Part shown: positions 45,178 through 57,067 of the stretch, one piece after another
How positions within the stretch are numbered: the first letter of the stretch is position 1
Layout: every line of letters starts with the position of its first letter
Assembly: GCA_026545765.1 (NCBI GenBank)
Contig: CM048840.1
Span: forward strand, 32,740,765-32,804,764
Origin: Plantago major
Taxonomy: Eukaryota; Streptophyta; Magnoliopsida; Lamiales; Plantaginaceae
Length of the DNA stretch: 64,000 bases
Direction of reading: 5' to 3'
Notes under the pieces: model-generated
What the model was told of the DNA's origin: nothing
Databases searched by the model: none
The model's input: only the letters and a program-made list of their open reading frames with translations
Program-made: the position numbers and the translations under genes

Positions 45178-46617
45178 ATGTCTCCTACACAAAAGAAAAG
45201 CATACTTCTTTTTCCCTTCATGGCACAAGGCCATATAATACCCTTCCTATCACTTGCACTTAAATTAGAAAGCAGAAACACCTACACCATAACTTTTGTG
45301 AACACACCACAAAACATCAACAAACTGAAAAATCATCTGCCTCAGCTCTCAAATATTCGACTCATTGCTATCCCCTACGACAGCTCACAACACGGCCTCC
45401 CTCCGAACACGGAATCCACTGAAACTCTTTCTCGTCCGCTCATGATGCATTTCATGAAATCATCAACTTCTCTCAAACCCGCCTTCAGAAACCTTATTTC
45501 CAATCTAGTGACAGGGGAAAGCAGGGGAACACGGCCGTTATGTATAATCTCTGACATGTTTTTTGCATGGTCTGCTGATGTTGCTCATGAATTTGGCATC
45601 TATCATGCTGTTTTCAATGCTGGTGGAGGTTATGGCATAGCGGCTTGGCATGCAGCCTCGATAGACCAACCACATCTGAAAATGGAATCGGATGAATTTT
45701 CTCTACCCGGCTTTCCAGTAGGTCACAGGTTTAAGGCCAGGAATCTGACCCCGCAGATACTGACAACGGAAACTCATTGGCAGTTTCTACTGGAAACTTT
45801 TGAAGATTGGAAAAAGACTGACACAATGCTTTTCAATACAGTTGAAGAAATTGATCAAACTGGACTCAACTATTTCAGGGGCCAGTTTCCTGATTGCAGT
45901 GTTTACGCGATAGGACCTGTTTTATCGCCAGTGGGCAGTAAAGCTCATGGAGGCAAAGAAGCGGAAGAATCAAGAAATTCATGCATGAAATGGCTTGATG
46001 CAAAACCAGTGAGTTCAGTTCTTTACATTGCTTTTGGCTCACAAAACTCTCCATCTGAATCACAAATAATGGAATTAGCCAAAGCACTTGAGGCTAGTAA
46101 TGTAAACTTCATTTGGGTATTTAAGCCTCCCCCAAAGACAGATTTGTTCGACGAGAATGCACAAATGGATTGGTTTCCCATAGGTTTTGAAGAAAGAATT
46201 ATAGAAAGCGGAAAAGGTTTGTTGCTGAAAAAATGGGCACCCCAGATGGAGATTTTATCCCATAGGTCGACTGGGGCGTTCTTGACACACTGTGGCTGGA
46301 ACTCGATAGTCGAGTCCTTGAGCAATGGTGTGCCGATGATTTCGTGGCCAATGGTAGGTGACCAGACTTTCAATGCCGATATCTTGGAAAGAGAAATGGG
46401 AGTGTGTGTTGGGGTATGTTATGGTAATGCCAGTGAGGTGAAGTTTGAAGAGATGGTGAAAATGATTGAGTTGGTGATGAAAGATGAAGAAGGGGATTTG
46501 ATGAGGAGCAAAGCGTGCAGAGTTATGGATATAATTGAAAATGCGACTAAAGATGGGGGTTCTTCTGTTAGAGCAATGGATGATTTTCTGAATATGATAG
46601 AGAAGTATGATTTGTGA
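45178..46617 (+). CDS. UDP-glycosyltransferase, UGT92A-like (family 1, plant), intact
   Basis: Cytosolic enzyme that transfers a sugar from a UDP-sugar to a small acceptor; the acceptor cannot be told from sequence. 479 residues in one exon, the normal plant UGT length. The N-terminus has FPFMAQGHIIPF with the catalytic His19. A partner Asp is likely at Asp126 (CIISDMFFAW). The 44-residue PSPG motif runs from Trp353 (WAPQMEILSH) through HCGWNS (His371, Asn375, Ser376) to Asp395-Gln396. Motifs such as MVGDQTFNADILE resemble UGT92A. The ATG at 45178 is preceded by a stop-free AT-rich leader. AATAAA lies 78 bp after the stop. A decayed paralogue follows at 47191. Start and stop clear; substrate unknown. 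Confidence 0.95.
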   Translation: MSPTQKKSILLFPFMAQGHIIPFLSLALKLESRNTYTITFVNTPQNINKLKNHLPQLSNIRLIAIPYDSSQHGLPPNTESTETLSRPLMMHFMKSSTSLKPAFRNLISNLVTGESRGTRPLCIISDMFFAWSADVAHEFGIYHAVFNAGGGYGIAAWHAASIDQPHLKMESDEFSLPGFPVGHRFKARNLTPQILTTETHWQFLLETFEDWKKTDTMLFNTVEEIDQTGLNYFRGQFPDCSVYAIGPVLSPVGSKAHGGKEAEESRNSCMKWLDAKPVSSVLYIAFGSQNSPSESQIMELAKALEASNVNFIWVFKPPPKTDLFDENAQMDWFPIGFEERIIESGKGLLLKKWAPQMEILSHRSTGAFLTHCGWNSIVESLSNGVPMISWPMVGDQTFNADILEREMGVCVGVCYGNASEVKFEEMVKMIELVMKDEEGDLMRSKACRVMDIIENATKDGGSSVRAMDDFLNMIEKYDL

Positions 46618-46694
46618 GTAATTAATGTATAAGCACATATCCAACAGTTAGTAGTAGATACATACGACATGCTTAAGTTGGTATGCAGAAGTTG

Positions 46695-46700
46695 AATAAA
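46695..46700 (+). promoter_or_regulatory. Likely polyadenylation signal of the UGT gene
   Basis: AATAAA, 78 bp after the TGA stop (46615-46617). Confidence 0.55.
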
Positions 46701-47190
46701 GCTAAATAAGACGATACTACTGGTTTTTGGACAAAATTTAGTACACTAATAGTGCTACAAGCCTACAATCATGAATAACAAGTTACCTTTCACAAGATCT
46801 CGTCTATTTTCTTATACTTTTAGGACGTTGATTACATGCGTCACACGTCACTCCTGAAAAATGACATGCTCATTATCAGACTCATGTACAGTTTACAAAC
46901 ACATTTGCATTTACCTACACACACAAAATACATTTAGACTGATCAAAACAGTCAATGTAAGTTACTGTATGGAGTGGAGTAATCTAAATGTCATGAAACT
47001 ACAGGAAGTAACTGCAAAAGCCAATTATTGGTGAAATGCTTGGCCTGACTTTTGTCACTGCCCAAATGGAGTGGACCATGAAGCTTTTTATGCAGTGCTC
47101 ATGTACACAGTAATTATCTGCCATTCATTAGTTCACCCAATACTTTCATATAACACATGAGCTCAGAACCATTTTGCTTCTGGAGCAAGC

Positions 47191-48310
47191 ATGGAGAAGA
47201 AGAGGGATAATATAGTGCCGTTTCCTTCCGTGGCAAAAGGCCCTATCATACCATTTCTGGCTTTAGCTGAAAAGGTTGGGAAAATGCGAGACACAGTAAC
47301 CATCATAAGCACACCTCTCAACATCAAGAATCTCAGGAACTCCGTTCCTTCAGATTTTTAAATCAAATTTGTTGAAATTCCCTGCAACAGCTCTGGTCAT
47401 GGCCTCTCCCTAGACACCGGAAACTCTGATTCACTTTATTACCATCTCACTCTCCTCCTTGTTGAAGCATCGATCTCTTTGAAACTCCCCTTTAGAAATC
47501 TACTCAACAATCTTATCAAACACAGGGAGGTGAAAATCCATTTTGCGTAATTTCAGACCATTTCTTCGGATAGGTTGCTGAGGTTTTGCATAAGTTTGGG
47601 ATTTTTAACCTGATTTTTAGCATGACTTATAGATTTGGGATGGCCTGCTGCTACTCCATACGGCAGAAATTACCTCATAAACACACTGTTAAGTTTCAGC
47701 TCCCTGGTTTCCCCGAAGCTGGAAATTTAACATCTCTTAGTTGACACAGACTGTTTTAAGGGCAAACAACAACTATTTTCCACAAAGAAATCTTCCAACA
47801 TGGTCTAATGACGATGCGATTCTTTTCAACACAGTTAAAGAACTGGACTAGAAAGGGTTGATGTATTCTAGTAGAAAACTCCGTATTCCTGTTTGTGGAA
47901 TTGGTCCAATTATATTGTCAGAGCAAGACACAGTGACTCAGTGAGAAGCAGCAGAGAGACAATAGCTGGTGCAAAACAATGCATCAAATGGCTAAAAGAT
48001 CAGGAAGCAAATTCTATGATTTACGTTTCTTTCAGCTCACAGAGTACACCATCTCAGGATCACAGATGATGAACTGGCAAAAGCATTGGATTTGAGTGGC
48101 AATCAGTATGTATGTGTTATTAAGCCACCATTAGAATTTCAACTTAAACATACAATTCAAAGCAGAGCAAGTTCAAGAAAAAAGGGGGAGAAATACACGA
48201 GAAAAGGGAGGAGAAAAAACATACTTCGGCACATATTTCCTGCCATTAAGTGGATCAGGAGCCCATTGTATCATGCTAAGATTGGGAGTTTCAACAAACG
48301 CCAAATTCTA
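47191..48310 (+). pseudogene. UDP-glycosyltransferase pseudogene, tandem paralogue of the UGT at 45178
   Basis: Starts ATG with MEKKRDNIVPFPSVAKGPIIPFLALAEK-like coding sequence aligning to the intact gene, then CNSSGHGLS, LPFRNLLNNL, IGPIILSE, CIKWLKDQEANSMIYVSF and ELAKALDLSGNQYVCVIKPP. The catalytic His of the QGH motif is Pro. Breaks: TAA after about 56 codons, several frameshifts (near 47530, 47750, 48060), more in-frame stops, and loss of a recognisable PSPG box. A weak trace (PLYHAKIGSF, about 48255-48285) may be its remnant; beyond 48150 the match is doubtful. Confidence 0.8.
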
Positions 48311-49450
48311 TTCTCCATGTTTCATCAGCGATGAGGCCTAGACAAGTCTTGTGTTGTCCATGTCCTTCGAAGGAGACTCTGGCTTTTATTGGCATCCACG
48401 TTGTTCTGTGCTGCTGGTACCATGTTTTTCAGACCATTGTTATTCATCTTTGTTGTTTCCTGATTTGAGTTGCAATTGAGTTTTGTTTGGCAAAAACAAA
48501 GAAATAGACAACTTAGGCACAACCTAAACCACTGTATTGTAAGAGTTGCAAGACCATTACTTGAGAACTCCTCTGTAACGGATTGCCTAAAACTGAAACT
48601 CCATAAACTTAATAAAGAATACTTCCTCAAGCTCCGTGTGTATTAATGAAGTTGGCTTAAAAGAAAAAAGTTAAGAAGACAAACAAAAGCAATAGTGTAT
48701 GATGAAGCTGGTCGATTCTTGCGTATGCTTCTGCCAGAAACCTGAAAGCAGAGATGCAAAATTATTACTCAACAAAATTAACAAGTACGTTTAATACATC
48801 GATAATGTCCTGCTGCCAAAGAAGATCACTTCCATATGAGCTTAACGAAAAGCTCGCGCAATGTTCGTAATACATATAAAAGCATTTTATCATACACCTG
48901 GTATGCAATGAAATTTCAGATGATTATGAAGATAAATGCTATGGAAATCAGTCATCATTTTTCATTTAGATTGGTTTCGAATGTGTGAGCAGTAATGAAA
49001 GATATCTGGGGAAATTAATTCTATAGAGATAACAGATCATGGATGGGGTTTTTGACCTACAAAATTCTTACTTCTAATGGATCTTATTCTGGCACATAAT
49101 TATCAGTAGTATATAACCAAAAACATTGATTGTACTATAGGATTATGACAATTTTTGATAGAGAGACTAATGGAACAACACTATAAATTGGTGGGATCTT
49201 ACGGACGAATTGGTCTAATTTCTTTCTTGACTTTGAAGTTTATGCCTTCTTTGGTACCTTGCAGTGACTGGATTTCTTTATGCATACAATCTATAGAATC
49301 TTTGGACCATTAATGAGAATAAATTGAGTTCAATCTTGGAATACAGTAACTCGACATTCTACGGGCTGTGACTCGTGACTTGTGGAGCTATGGTCCTGAT
49401 CGAGCTGAAATATTTGCCTTTCTGTATGTACGCATCAAACAAAAGATATA
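48311..49450. other. Intergenic DNA, no gene seen
   Basis: AT-rich sequence. The frame at 48325-48630 (minus) has no recognisable motif. Nothing repeated within this window was noticed. Confidence 0.45.
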
Positions 49451-50597
49451 GGGCCGGATTGGTTCCGAAATGCATTTGGCCTTGGTCAAACTGCACATCT
49501 AAAGTCCGAATGCATTTGTGGTGTTTGCCGATGCACTTTGACCACGAATCGCAACGATTGGTACTAGTTTGACACGATGCGTTTGGGACTTCGAAACGCA
49601 CATTTCAATTACATTTGCAGATTGGTTTATATGCATTTCCGTATTGGAGAAACCCTAGAAGATGACGAATTTGGGGTAATTTGGCGCCAAGACAAATATA
49701 GTACACTAAATTAATGTGACAAAAGATGTACGTATAGTCGATAAGCGTTTTGACATATAATTGACGTAATTTGACACCGACCACTACTTCCAGCATCGTT
49801 ATGGATGTGAACATAAAGTTCGAAATCTAATTCAGTTATCCGAACGCGCTTAATTTTAATGGCATTGGACAGAATATCATGGCCACAAGACTAAGTATCC
49901 TCGGTGGTTATATAAGACGAATAGTCGATATCGTTAAACGTTTATTGAAGTTATTGGTGGACATTTATTGACACCGTAGACTACTTTATGTATCGTTACG
50001 GATATGAGAATATCCGTACAAAATATATGCTCGTTATATACGAAATAGTGATCGATTCGTTATATACGAGATAGTGATTGATGTTAGTTTATGTATCGTT
50101 ACGGATATTTTATTTTTATTTTTAACATGTTTACCATATTATAAGAGTGTTTAAAATTTGAAATTAATGAAATTGCATTTATAAATATATTTTTTTAATT
50201 AAGATTATAAAAGTCGTAAAATTTAAAATGATCGAAATATAGTCAAGAGTGATCTCTATTTGTAGAGGACGAAAACACATGAAAATCGGTATAAATTTTA
50301 TATTTTTATATTTTATATTTTATGAATTATGACGAAAAGAAAATAACAAACAATAAAAAAAAGTTCATGACGAGTGGCAAGCACAGCTGGAAAATACATT
50401 TTGAAACGCAACTCTCAAATACATGAGGACCCTTATGCATTTGAAATGCTACTACCACAAATAGCGTAAGTCATAAAGTCGTAGAACTTTCTGAAACGCA
50501 TTTGGGCCAAAACGCATAACAATGCATCAAACCAATCACTAAATGCATTTCGGTCAACCGTTAAAACGCATCACTTTGCATCAAATCAATCAGGCCC
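49451..50597. mobile_element. Non-autonomous DNA transposon with imperfect long terminal inverted repeats
   Basis: Left end GGGCCGGATTGGTTCCGAAATGCAT; right end, on the other strand, GGGCCTGATTGATTTGATGC. Subterminal GAAACGCA/TGCATTT words occur on both sides. About 1.15 kb, no transposase; the middle carries GTATCGTTACGGATAT repeats (49982-50110). Flanks ATA and AAA are not a clean target duplication. PIF/Harbinger or Mutator class not decided. Confidence 0.65.
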
Positions 50598-51545
50598 AAA
50601 GATCGAAGACATGAATAGGTTTGTTGAGATAGATATTTCGTAGAAATGTCTTGGGTGCCTATCTGGTAGTATGAATTATGACTCTTGAAAATGGTCTTTG
50701 AAGTTTATTACTTCATGTAGCAGAAGTGTTTGTTGCTAGATTAATGACCTGATTCTGGGAATTCACAGTCGAGAATGTGCATGCTTGCATAATTTATTTA
50801 CATGAAAGGAATGTATTCATATTTCCATTTAATGAGGAGGATAATATTTTGAATGAATTGAGTTGCTGTATCATTAGCCAATAACTAATGCTGTAATTTA
50901 TTATACAAAAATTATGCTGTATCATCCCAAATCCTTATCCGCACAGTATGTGAAACTTCCTTCAACGACACAATTCTTTGTTCCTTCAAAAAGAATAATA
51001 ATGTGGTTACGATCCTGTGAGAAGGAATTATAGATAGATTAAAAAAGGCAGACAATTAAACATCATCATGGTAACTGTCAATGGTTATTCGTTTTCTAGC
51101 TTTACCGACTACTAGGTTTTTTGGCAAACAATTAAAATAAAAAAAGACCAATGTTAAAATAGACGTTTTCAGGTGTTTTAACCAGGTTTATGCGATTTTA
51201 ATCGCTAGCTATGTTTTGACGCTAACGATTCCAGTTCCATAACAACAATAAGTAATGAAAGTAGGGCGTATATATTAACTGATGACAAAAATTAACATCA
51301 AAAAGACAATAAGAAACAATGAGGAGAAACTGACTTTTGACATGATGTAAATGCTTAGTATTTTTCTTTGCAACTGATGAGTGTGATTGTTCGATGAAGT
51401 AGTACGTATAATGATGTTGGGTTTGGCTTCTTTATATATTAAGCCAGAAGAATTTAATGTTAATTGGCAAGTTAATTAATTACGTACATAATTTTCAATA
51501 TATGCAAAATCTCATGCATTAGGACATTTTCCTTGTACTTCATAT

Positions 51546-51549
<4 letters not shown>
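50598..51549. other. Intergenic DNA, no gene seen
   Basis: No conserved frame or repeat recognised. Confidence 0.4.

Positions 51550-51612
<63 letters not shown>
51550..51612. repeat. (TA)n microsatellite, about 31 units
   Basis: Uninterrupted TA dinucleotides. Confidence 0.97.
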
Positions 51613-51617
<5 letters not shown>

Positions 51618-53220
51618 AACCCGTGGTGATGCCACGGAATAATTTATTTTTAATAATATATCAGAAAGAAGATAATTCAATCGGCATAATTAGAGTACTC
51701 AAACTAACAACAATACATGCTCATAAAAGAATTTAATCGACTGCAAAGCAAAAAAAAAAAGGCCCATATATTAGTTGTAATTCAAACTCAGCAGAAAACA
51801 AAATAAGGAAAGATGTTTTTCCCTAACACATTTTCCTTAAAAATCTTATTTTCCTCTATTCTTTTTCTTTTCCACATTTTTCCTCAAACCAAATGAAGCA
51901 TAATAAGTTACCTTAAAGGGTGCAAAATTTTTTGCTTGTAGACAATGTTGGTTATGGCCCGTAGCAAGTTCGTGTAATTTGATGAAAATGTCAATTAAAT
52001 GAGTGTATGGTGTTCCTTCTTTGACATTGATTTCAAACAGAAGCACATCTCCAGCGCAACCAATGGGATTCCATAATCTTATCATTTCCTTTTTTTTTTT
52101 TTTTGAGAATTATCGTTTCCTGAATTACTCTATACTTTCCCAGGTTTAGCTTTTAAATGGGTAAGGTCCAACTTAATCGAACCCGTTTGAAACTAAAGGG
52201 TTGATTCATGTTGGTTATGGTCATTTGCATGTATACGACGACCTGAACACGATAATTATTAACAGGTAAATCATCGGATAGGTGTTTACTAAAATCAACT
52301 CGTCTGACCCGTTTGAAAATAAGGCAAAATAAACTCGTTTTCAGATTCTCAATTTTCAAATTTATTTATGTTCATGAGTCTGTTATATAAGCTTTTAAAC
52401 GGGCCGAAAACAACCCGAACTAATCCCGTTAAGGACCCAATGGGTTGATACCCAATATTCTTATCTAGTTGAAACTATCTATGTACTCCATCCACCCCAA
52501 TTGAGAACTTAATGCATTAGGGTGGGCGCGTAATTTTAGGTAAAAAATTAAAATAAATTAATAAAACATAATAATGTAGTTTTTTGCCGGGCTGAAACTG
52601 TCCATGTTCAAGAAGTATCAACCTTCACCGACATGATCTAATGGCGAAGGATATGCGATCTTAACAATTGCAGTGATTGGGTCCTATGCATAAGGATCTT
52701 TCGAACAATTTCATATGGACCTCGTCGTCATTTGTTCCATTGACTTTAGCCCCCTCCCCCAACACGCAATAATCATAAGTTTCCTGATGATTTCAACATT
52801 GACCTTGGATCCACCATAATTGTAAAATAACAAATATAAGTACATATTAGAGAAATTCACTCACGTCTATTACATGATCAAGGAGGTGCGGGCATGATAT
52901 CGTGTTTGCTACCCTTCAGTATAACTGGTTATATATGTTTTAAGTGTCCAATAAATACGACAACTAATCTACTGAATGGTTTCTCATTGACTCCCACTTG
53001 CGCCTCTCATTACCTCTCTAACATTACGGTCAAAGGCCTAAAAAACAAATTATATTATTCATGGAGGCCTTATCCTGTGGCAATGCAACGACATAAATTG
53101 CATTGAGTATCAAAAAAATGGAAGGCAATACGGAGTACAATTTAATAACGCAAACATAACGCTACCTTCAAATTTTGTTAAACACCTACTTGTAATCCAA
53201 AATAGAGGTGAATTCAGTTC
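51613..53220. other. Intergenic DNA with a repeat fragment at 52485-52580
   Basis: No gene recognised. 52485-52580 is the second copy of the repeat at 44503 without the nested MITE. 52160-52450 has many words such as AACCCG/CGGGTT-like and GACCCGTTTGAAA, perhaps an old repeat. The frames at 51846-52085 and 52153-52359 (minus) lack known motifs. Confidence 0.4.
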
Positions 53221-53221
53221 A

Positions 53222-53350
53222 TGAGTTAAAATTATAGTATTATTCTTAAATTTGAGTTCCAAGGTTGCAAATATAAAATTTTTTGAGTTAAATTATAATA
53301 TTATTCTTAAAGTTGAGTTCCAAGGTTGCAAATATAAAATTTTTTTGAGT
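53222..53350. repeat. Tandem repeat, two units of about 63 bp
   Basis: GAGTTCCAAGGTTGCAAATA followed by TAAAATTTTTTGAGTT occurs twice, with matching TATTATTCTTAAA before each. Confidence 0.8.
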
Positions 53351-53735
53351 TCGAAATTTGAAATCCTTTTTTTGAGGATTTTACCACAAAACGTGGTTTA
53401 CTATTCAAATTAAAGTTTTCAAGTTGTAATTATCTCATTTTCAAAGTTGGTTTATACATCGAATTTAGTTGTCAAGTTCAAATTAATTACGTACCCCATT
53501 ATTAGAGAATATTTCCATACATTATGGTTTACCCTTTCAATAGAGTCCTAAAGTTGTAATTACCTCATTATTAGAGTTGGTCTGAGTTCCAAATGTGCAA
53601 CTAACTATTCCAAATAATGAGCTTTAACTTTCAATATAGTCTCCAAATTATAATTATCACATTTTTGTAGTTGGTTTGCTCGTCAATTTGAGTTTTCAAG
53701 TTAGATTGACCACATTTTTATAGTTGAGTTTATAC

Positions 53736-54407
53736 TACCAATTGAGTCGAGCCCATAAGTTGGAAGTACCCTTTCTTTGAATAAGTTCTTCATATAGCAT
53801 GGTTTAGTCTTCGAATGTAGTCCCCAAATTGTAATTATAACAATCTTAGAGTTTGTTTACCCATCGACTTGAGTTCTAAAATGAAATTATCATATTTTTA
53901 GAGTATTTTACCACATAAAGTGGCTTACGTTTCTAATATAGTTTTACGTTTAAATGATTTCAACTGTAGCATATTTTTACCGTTTGAAAAAAATTCCTAA
54001 TTCGGAATTATCTCATTGTTAGATTATTTTCAAATAGTATGGTTCATCCTTGCATTAGAGTTCCCAAGTTGAATACCAATTGAGTTGAGTACATAAGTTG
54101 GAAGTACCCTTTCTTTGAGTAAGTTCTTCATTTAGCATGGTTTGGTCTTCGAATGTAGTCCCCAAATTATAATTATAACAATCTTAGAGTTTGTTTATCC
54201 CTCGACTTGAGTTTTCAAATGAAATTATCATATTCTTAGAGTATTTTACCACATAAAGTGGCTTACGTTTCTAATATAGTTTTACGTTTAAATGATTTCA
54301 ATCGTAGAATATTTCTACCGTTTGAACAAAATTCATAATTCGGAATTATCTCATTGTTAGATTATTTTCAAATAGCATGGATCATCTTGCATTAGAGTTC
54401 CCAAGTT
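53736..54407. repeat. Tandem duplication of a 338-bp unit
   Basis: Unit 1 53736-54073, unit 2 from 54074. Both begin TACCAATTGAGT and contain AAGTTGGAAGTACCCTTTCT and TTACCACATAAAGTGGC. They are roughly 92-95% alike by eye. Unit 2 is interrupted near its end by the hAT MITE. Confidence 0.85.
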
Positions 54408-54727
54408 CAGGGCCGGCCCGAAAAAACTGAGGCCCCATGCGAAAATTTTTAAATGGCCCCAAATAATAGTATATGTGGAAAAACATAAAAGTTTTCATAT
54501 ATAATAATAGAATTAATTTCCTAATAAACTTGTATATGAAATATATCACTTTAAAAATGTAACACTTAAAATTATTTTGATGCAAAATTATAGATTAAAT
54601 TCTTTATCACATCATTTATTTTTATACTTTCAACACCCTATTAGTATCAGGATATAAAAATTGGGGCCCAAAAAATTTTAGGGCCCTGTGCGGATGAACA
54701 TCCCGCATGGGCTGAGGGCCGGCCCTG
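54408..54727. mobile_element. hAT-type MITE, 320 bp, with 8-bp target duplication
   Basis: Ends CAGGGCCGGCCC and GGGCCGGCCCTG form perfect 12-bp terminal inverted repeats. CCCAAGTT flanks both sides (54400-54407, 54728-54735), the 8-bp duplication typical of hAT transposons. No coding capacity. Confidence 0.93.
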
Positions 54728-54991
54728 CCCAAGTTGAATTATATTATTCTTACAGTTGTTTTGCCCTTCAAATGGAGTTCTCAATTAAAAATTACTTCAT
54801 TCTTAAAGTTGAGATTAACCTTTGAATTGAATTTCCAAGATAAAATTATCTCATTGCTAAAGTTTGTTTACCCTTTGAATTGAGTTCCTGAGGAATTTAT
54901 GTATTTCTTCCAATAATTTTTTCATATAGTGTGGTTTACTATTCAAATAGAGTTCTCAAGTTGGATTTATCCCTTTTTTTTAGTTGCTTTT

Positions 54992-56695
54992 TGTTGGTCT
55001 AGATAACGGCAAAGTAAAAGACTGGGGGGGGGGGGGTGAATAGTCTTTTAAAACTTTTGTCGATAAACACAATTTCTCAGATATCTGTGAAGATATCTGA
55101 TACTTAGATTCAGAGCGCGGAAGACTTAAGATAGATAAGTGCAGAAACTCTTAAAGTGTGTCTGTGTGTGTTGCTGAAAAGTAAGTATAGAAAAGTAAAT
55201 AACACAGCAAGTATAGTGGTATCTGGAGGTGGCGTAATCCTCCAACTAATCCACTTCGGTCTTCCAGAGACCTAGAATTCACTAGAACAGATAATTGAGT
55301 TCACCTTACAATAATCCTTCTTCTAAGATTCCTAAACAAATGGTTCCTAACCAAATGTTCCCCCTGAGTTATTCCCCGGCTTTCACAGCCAAGTACTTCC
55401 TGTACTCAGAAACCTTTTTGAGTTATTCCCTAGCTTCCCAAGCTAAGTACTTCCTATACTCAATAACCTTGGAGTTATTCCCTAGTTTCCCAAATCAAGT
55501 ACTTCCTATACTCCGGTAACCTTGGAGTTATTCCCTGATTTTTCAAACTAAGTACTTCATGTACTCCACGCCAGTTATGGTGTTGGTTTCGGTTTGAGTT
55601 GTCAGATGAGCTTCTTTAATAACTTATTCAGTTATTCAGATAGCTCTGTGAATCAAGTATACTTAATACACTTTTCAATGTATGGTATCTTGTTCTTTTT
55701 ACTGACCCAAGTCTTAGATAAGTATTCAAGAGAATGAATCTCAGATACTTGATCTTTCGTTTCAACTCTTTCATAGATAGTTGTGCTTGTTTAGGATCAG
55801 GACACTTAGAACTTTAGAACTACATAAGATCAAGAGCTTTGGTCGCAACAGAAAGCTTTGAGGATAAGTAATTTGCTTTGAGAGAATAAGATATTCAGTA
55901 AGTTCTGTGTTTCAGCGTCGTATCTTCTCAAGCAGTCTAAGTGTTGATATTTATAGATGAATTTGAGTGCCGTTTGAATAGTATCCATTAGGCTCAAATT
56001 CAAACTATTGATATCTGTGTATAGTACTGTAGCAGATTTTGTCTTCTTCTTCAGAAGCTGCCGTTGCTTTTGTTCAGACATCTCTGTCCGTGCATTAAAT
56101 GCATTGTACTATACTTTTTGTCCTGTAGTGTCAACGGAACTATGCTTTGTATCAGAAACTAGTATTATCTGATTCTTTGCACGTCCTTATCTTCAATCTT
56201 CAGATACCACTTTTATTGAAACAACTTTGTTTGCAATATATATATTTCTGTTTCAGAAATGTGGTTAAAGCTCAAGGTATCTGAGAATAGATATCTGTGG
56301 ACACTTTCCTTGTTTTCAGATAGACCTTTCATTTCTCAGATATCTCTTGTGACACAGTTTGTTTAAAACTATTTGTGTCTTCAAGATATCTGGCTAAGGT
56401 ATCGTAATCTTGTGCAGTTTCTTCAAGTCTTCAATGTCGTTGAGCTTGTTCTGCTTGGATGTCTTCTTCTTGGTCTTCTCTTCATAAAATAAAAATTACA
56501 TTTTGAGACCTAACATCCTATACAAGATTAGCTAGACTATCATACTTAGTGGGTTTCCTCTTTTACAATGTTCAAGTGAACCAAGAGTACTAATCACCTT
56601 TCTGAGACTAAGATAAGTCATCATGTTGCTGATCAAAATCTAAACAGATATTTCTAACAAAATATCTAACAAATTTCCTAACAAATTTCTCAACA
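54992..56695 (-). repeat. 3' LTR of copy D
   Basis: Plus-strand start TGTTGGTCTAGATAACGG; G13 run at 55024-55036; four hairpin units (about 55340-55570) where other LTRs have three; TATA box 55948-55955. At the U3 end TGTTAG-like starts are repeated four times within 40 bp, so the true terminus may be 56659 instead. Confidence 0.85.
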
Positions 56696-57067
56696 AATTT
56701 CCCCCTTTTTGATCAGTCAACGATGACTATCTGGCCTATTACAAATCTGGATGAGTGAACAGTCCAACACTTAATCATTTCTTAAGATTTTTCAAATCAT
56801 TCAATTAAGTGCAGAAAGTAGACATCAACCAAATCACAAGGTGTGATCTTTGCTGACAAGTTATCTTTTATAGAATACTATCTGAGAGTAAGTTCTTCAG
56901 ATAAGTTACAAAGAGAGATTACAGATAACTTCAATACATAGAACAAGTTTGGCTCAGTCAGCAAAAATACAAAAACTACATAGTAAATTAGGACAACAGG
57001 AGTAACCAAGCTCCAAGTAAACATCCTAATAGACTAGTCTTCAAGTCTTCAACAGTAGTTCTATGGA
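56696..57067 (-). other. Copy D polypurine tract and 3' untranslated region
   Basis: 56696-56710 reads AAAAAGGGGGAAATT on the minus strand. The remainder matches the B and C 3' UTR and holds no gene. Confidence 0.75.

Noticed and set aside
49359..49814. Several 60-80 codon frames inside the 49451 transposon
   Set aside because: No transposase motif; they overlap on both strands in inverted-repeat DNA.
51846..52085. 79-codon minus-strand frame
   Set aside because: Could be an exon fragment, but no motif, no neighbouring exon and no regulatory context were seen.
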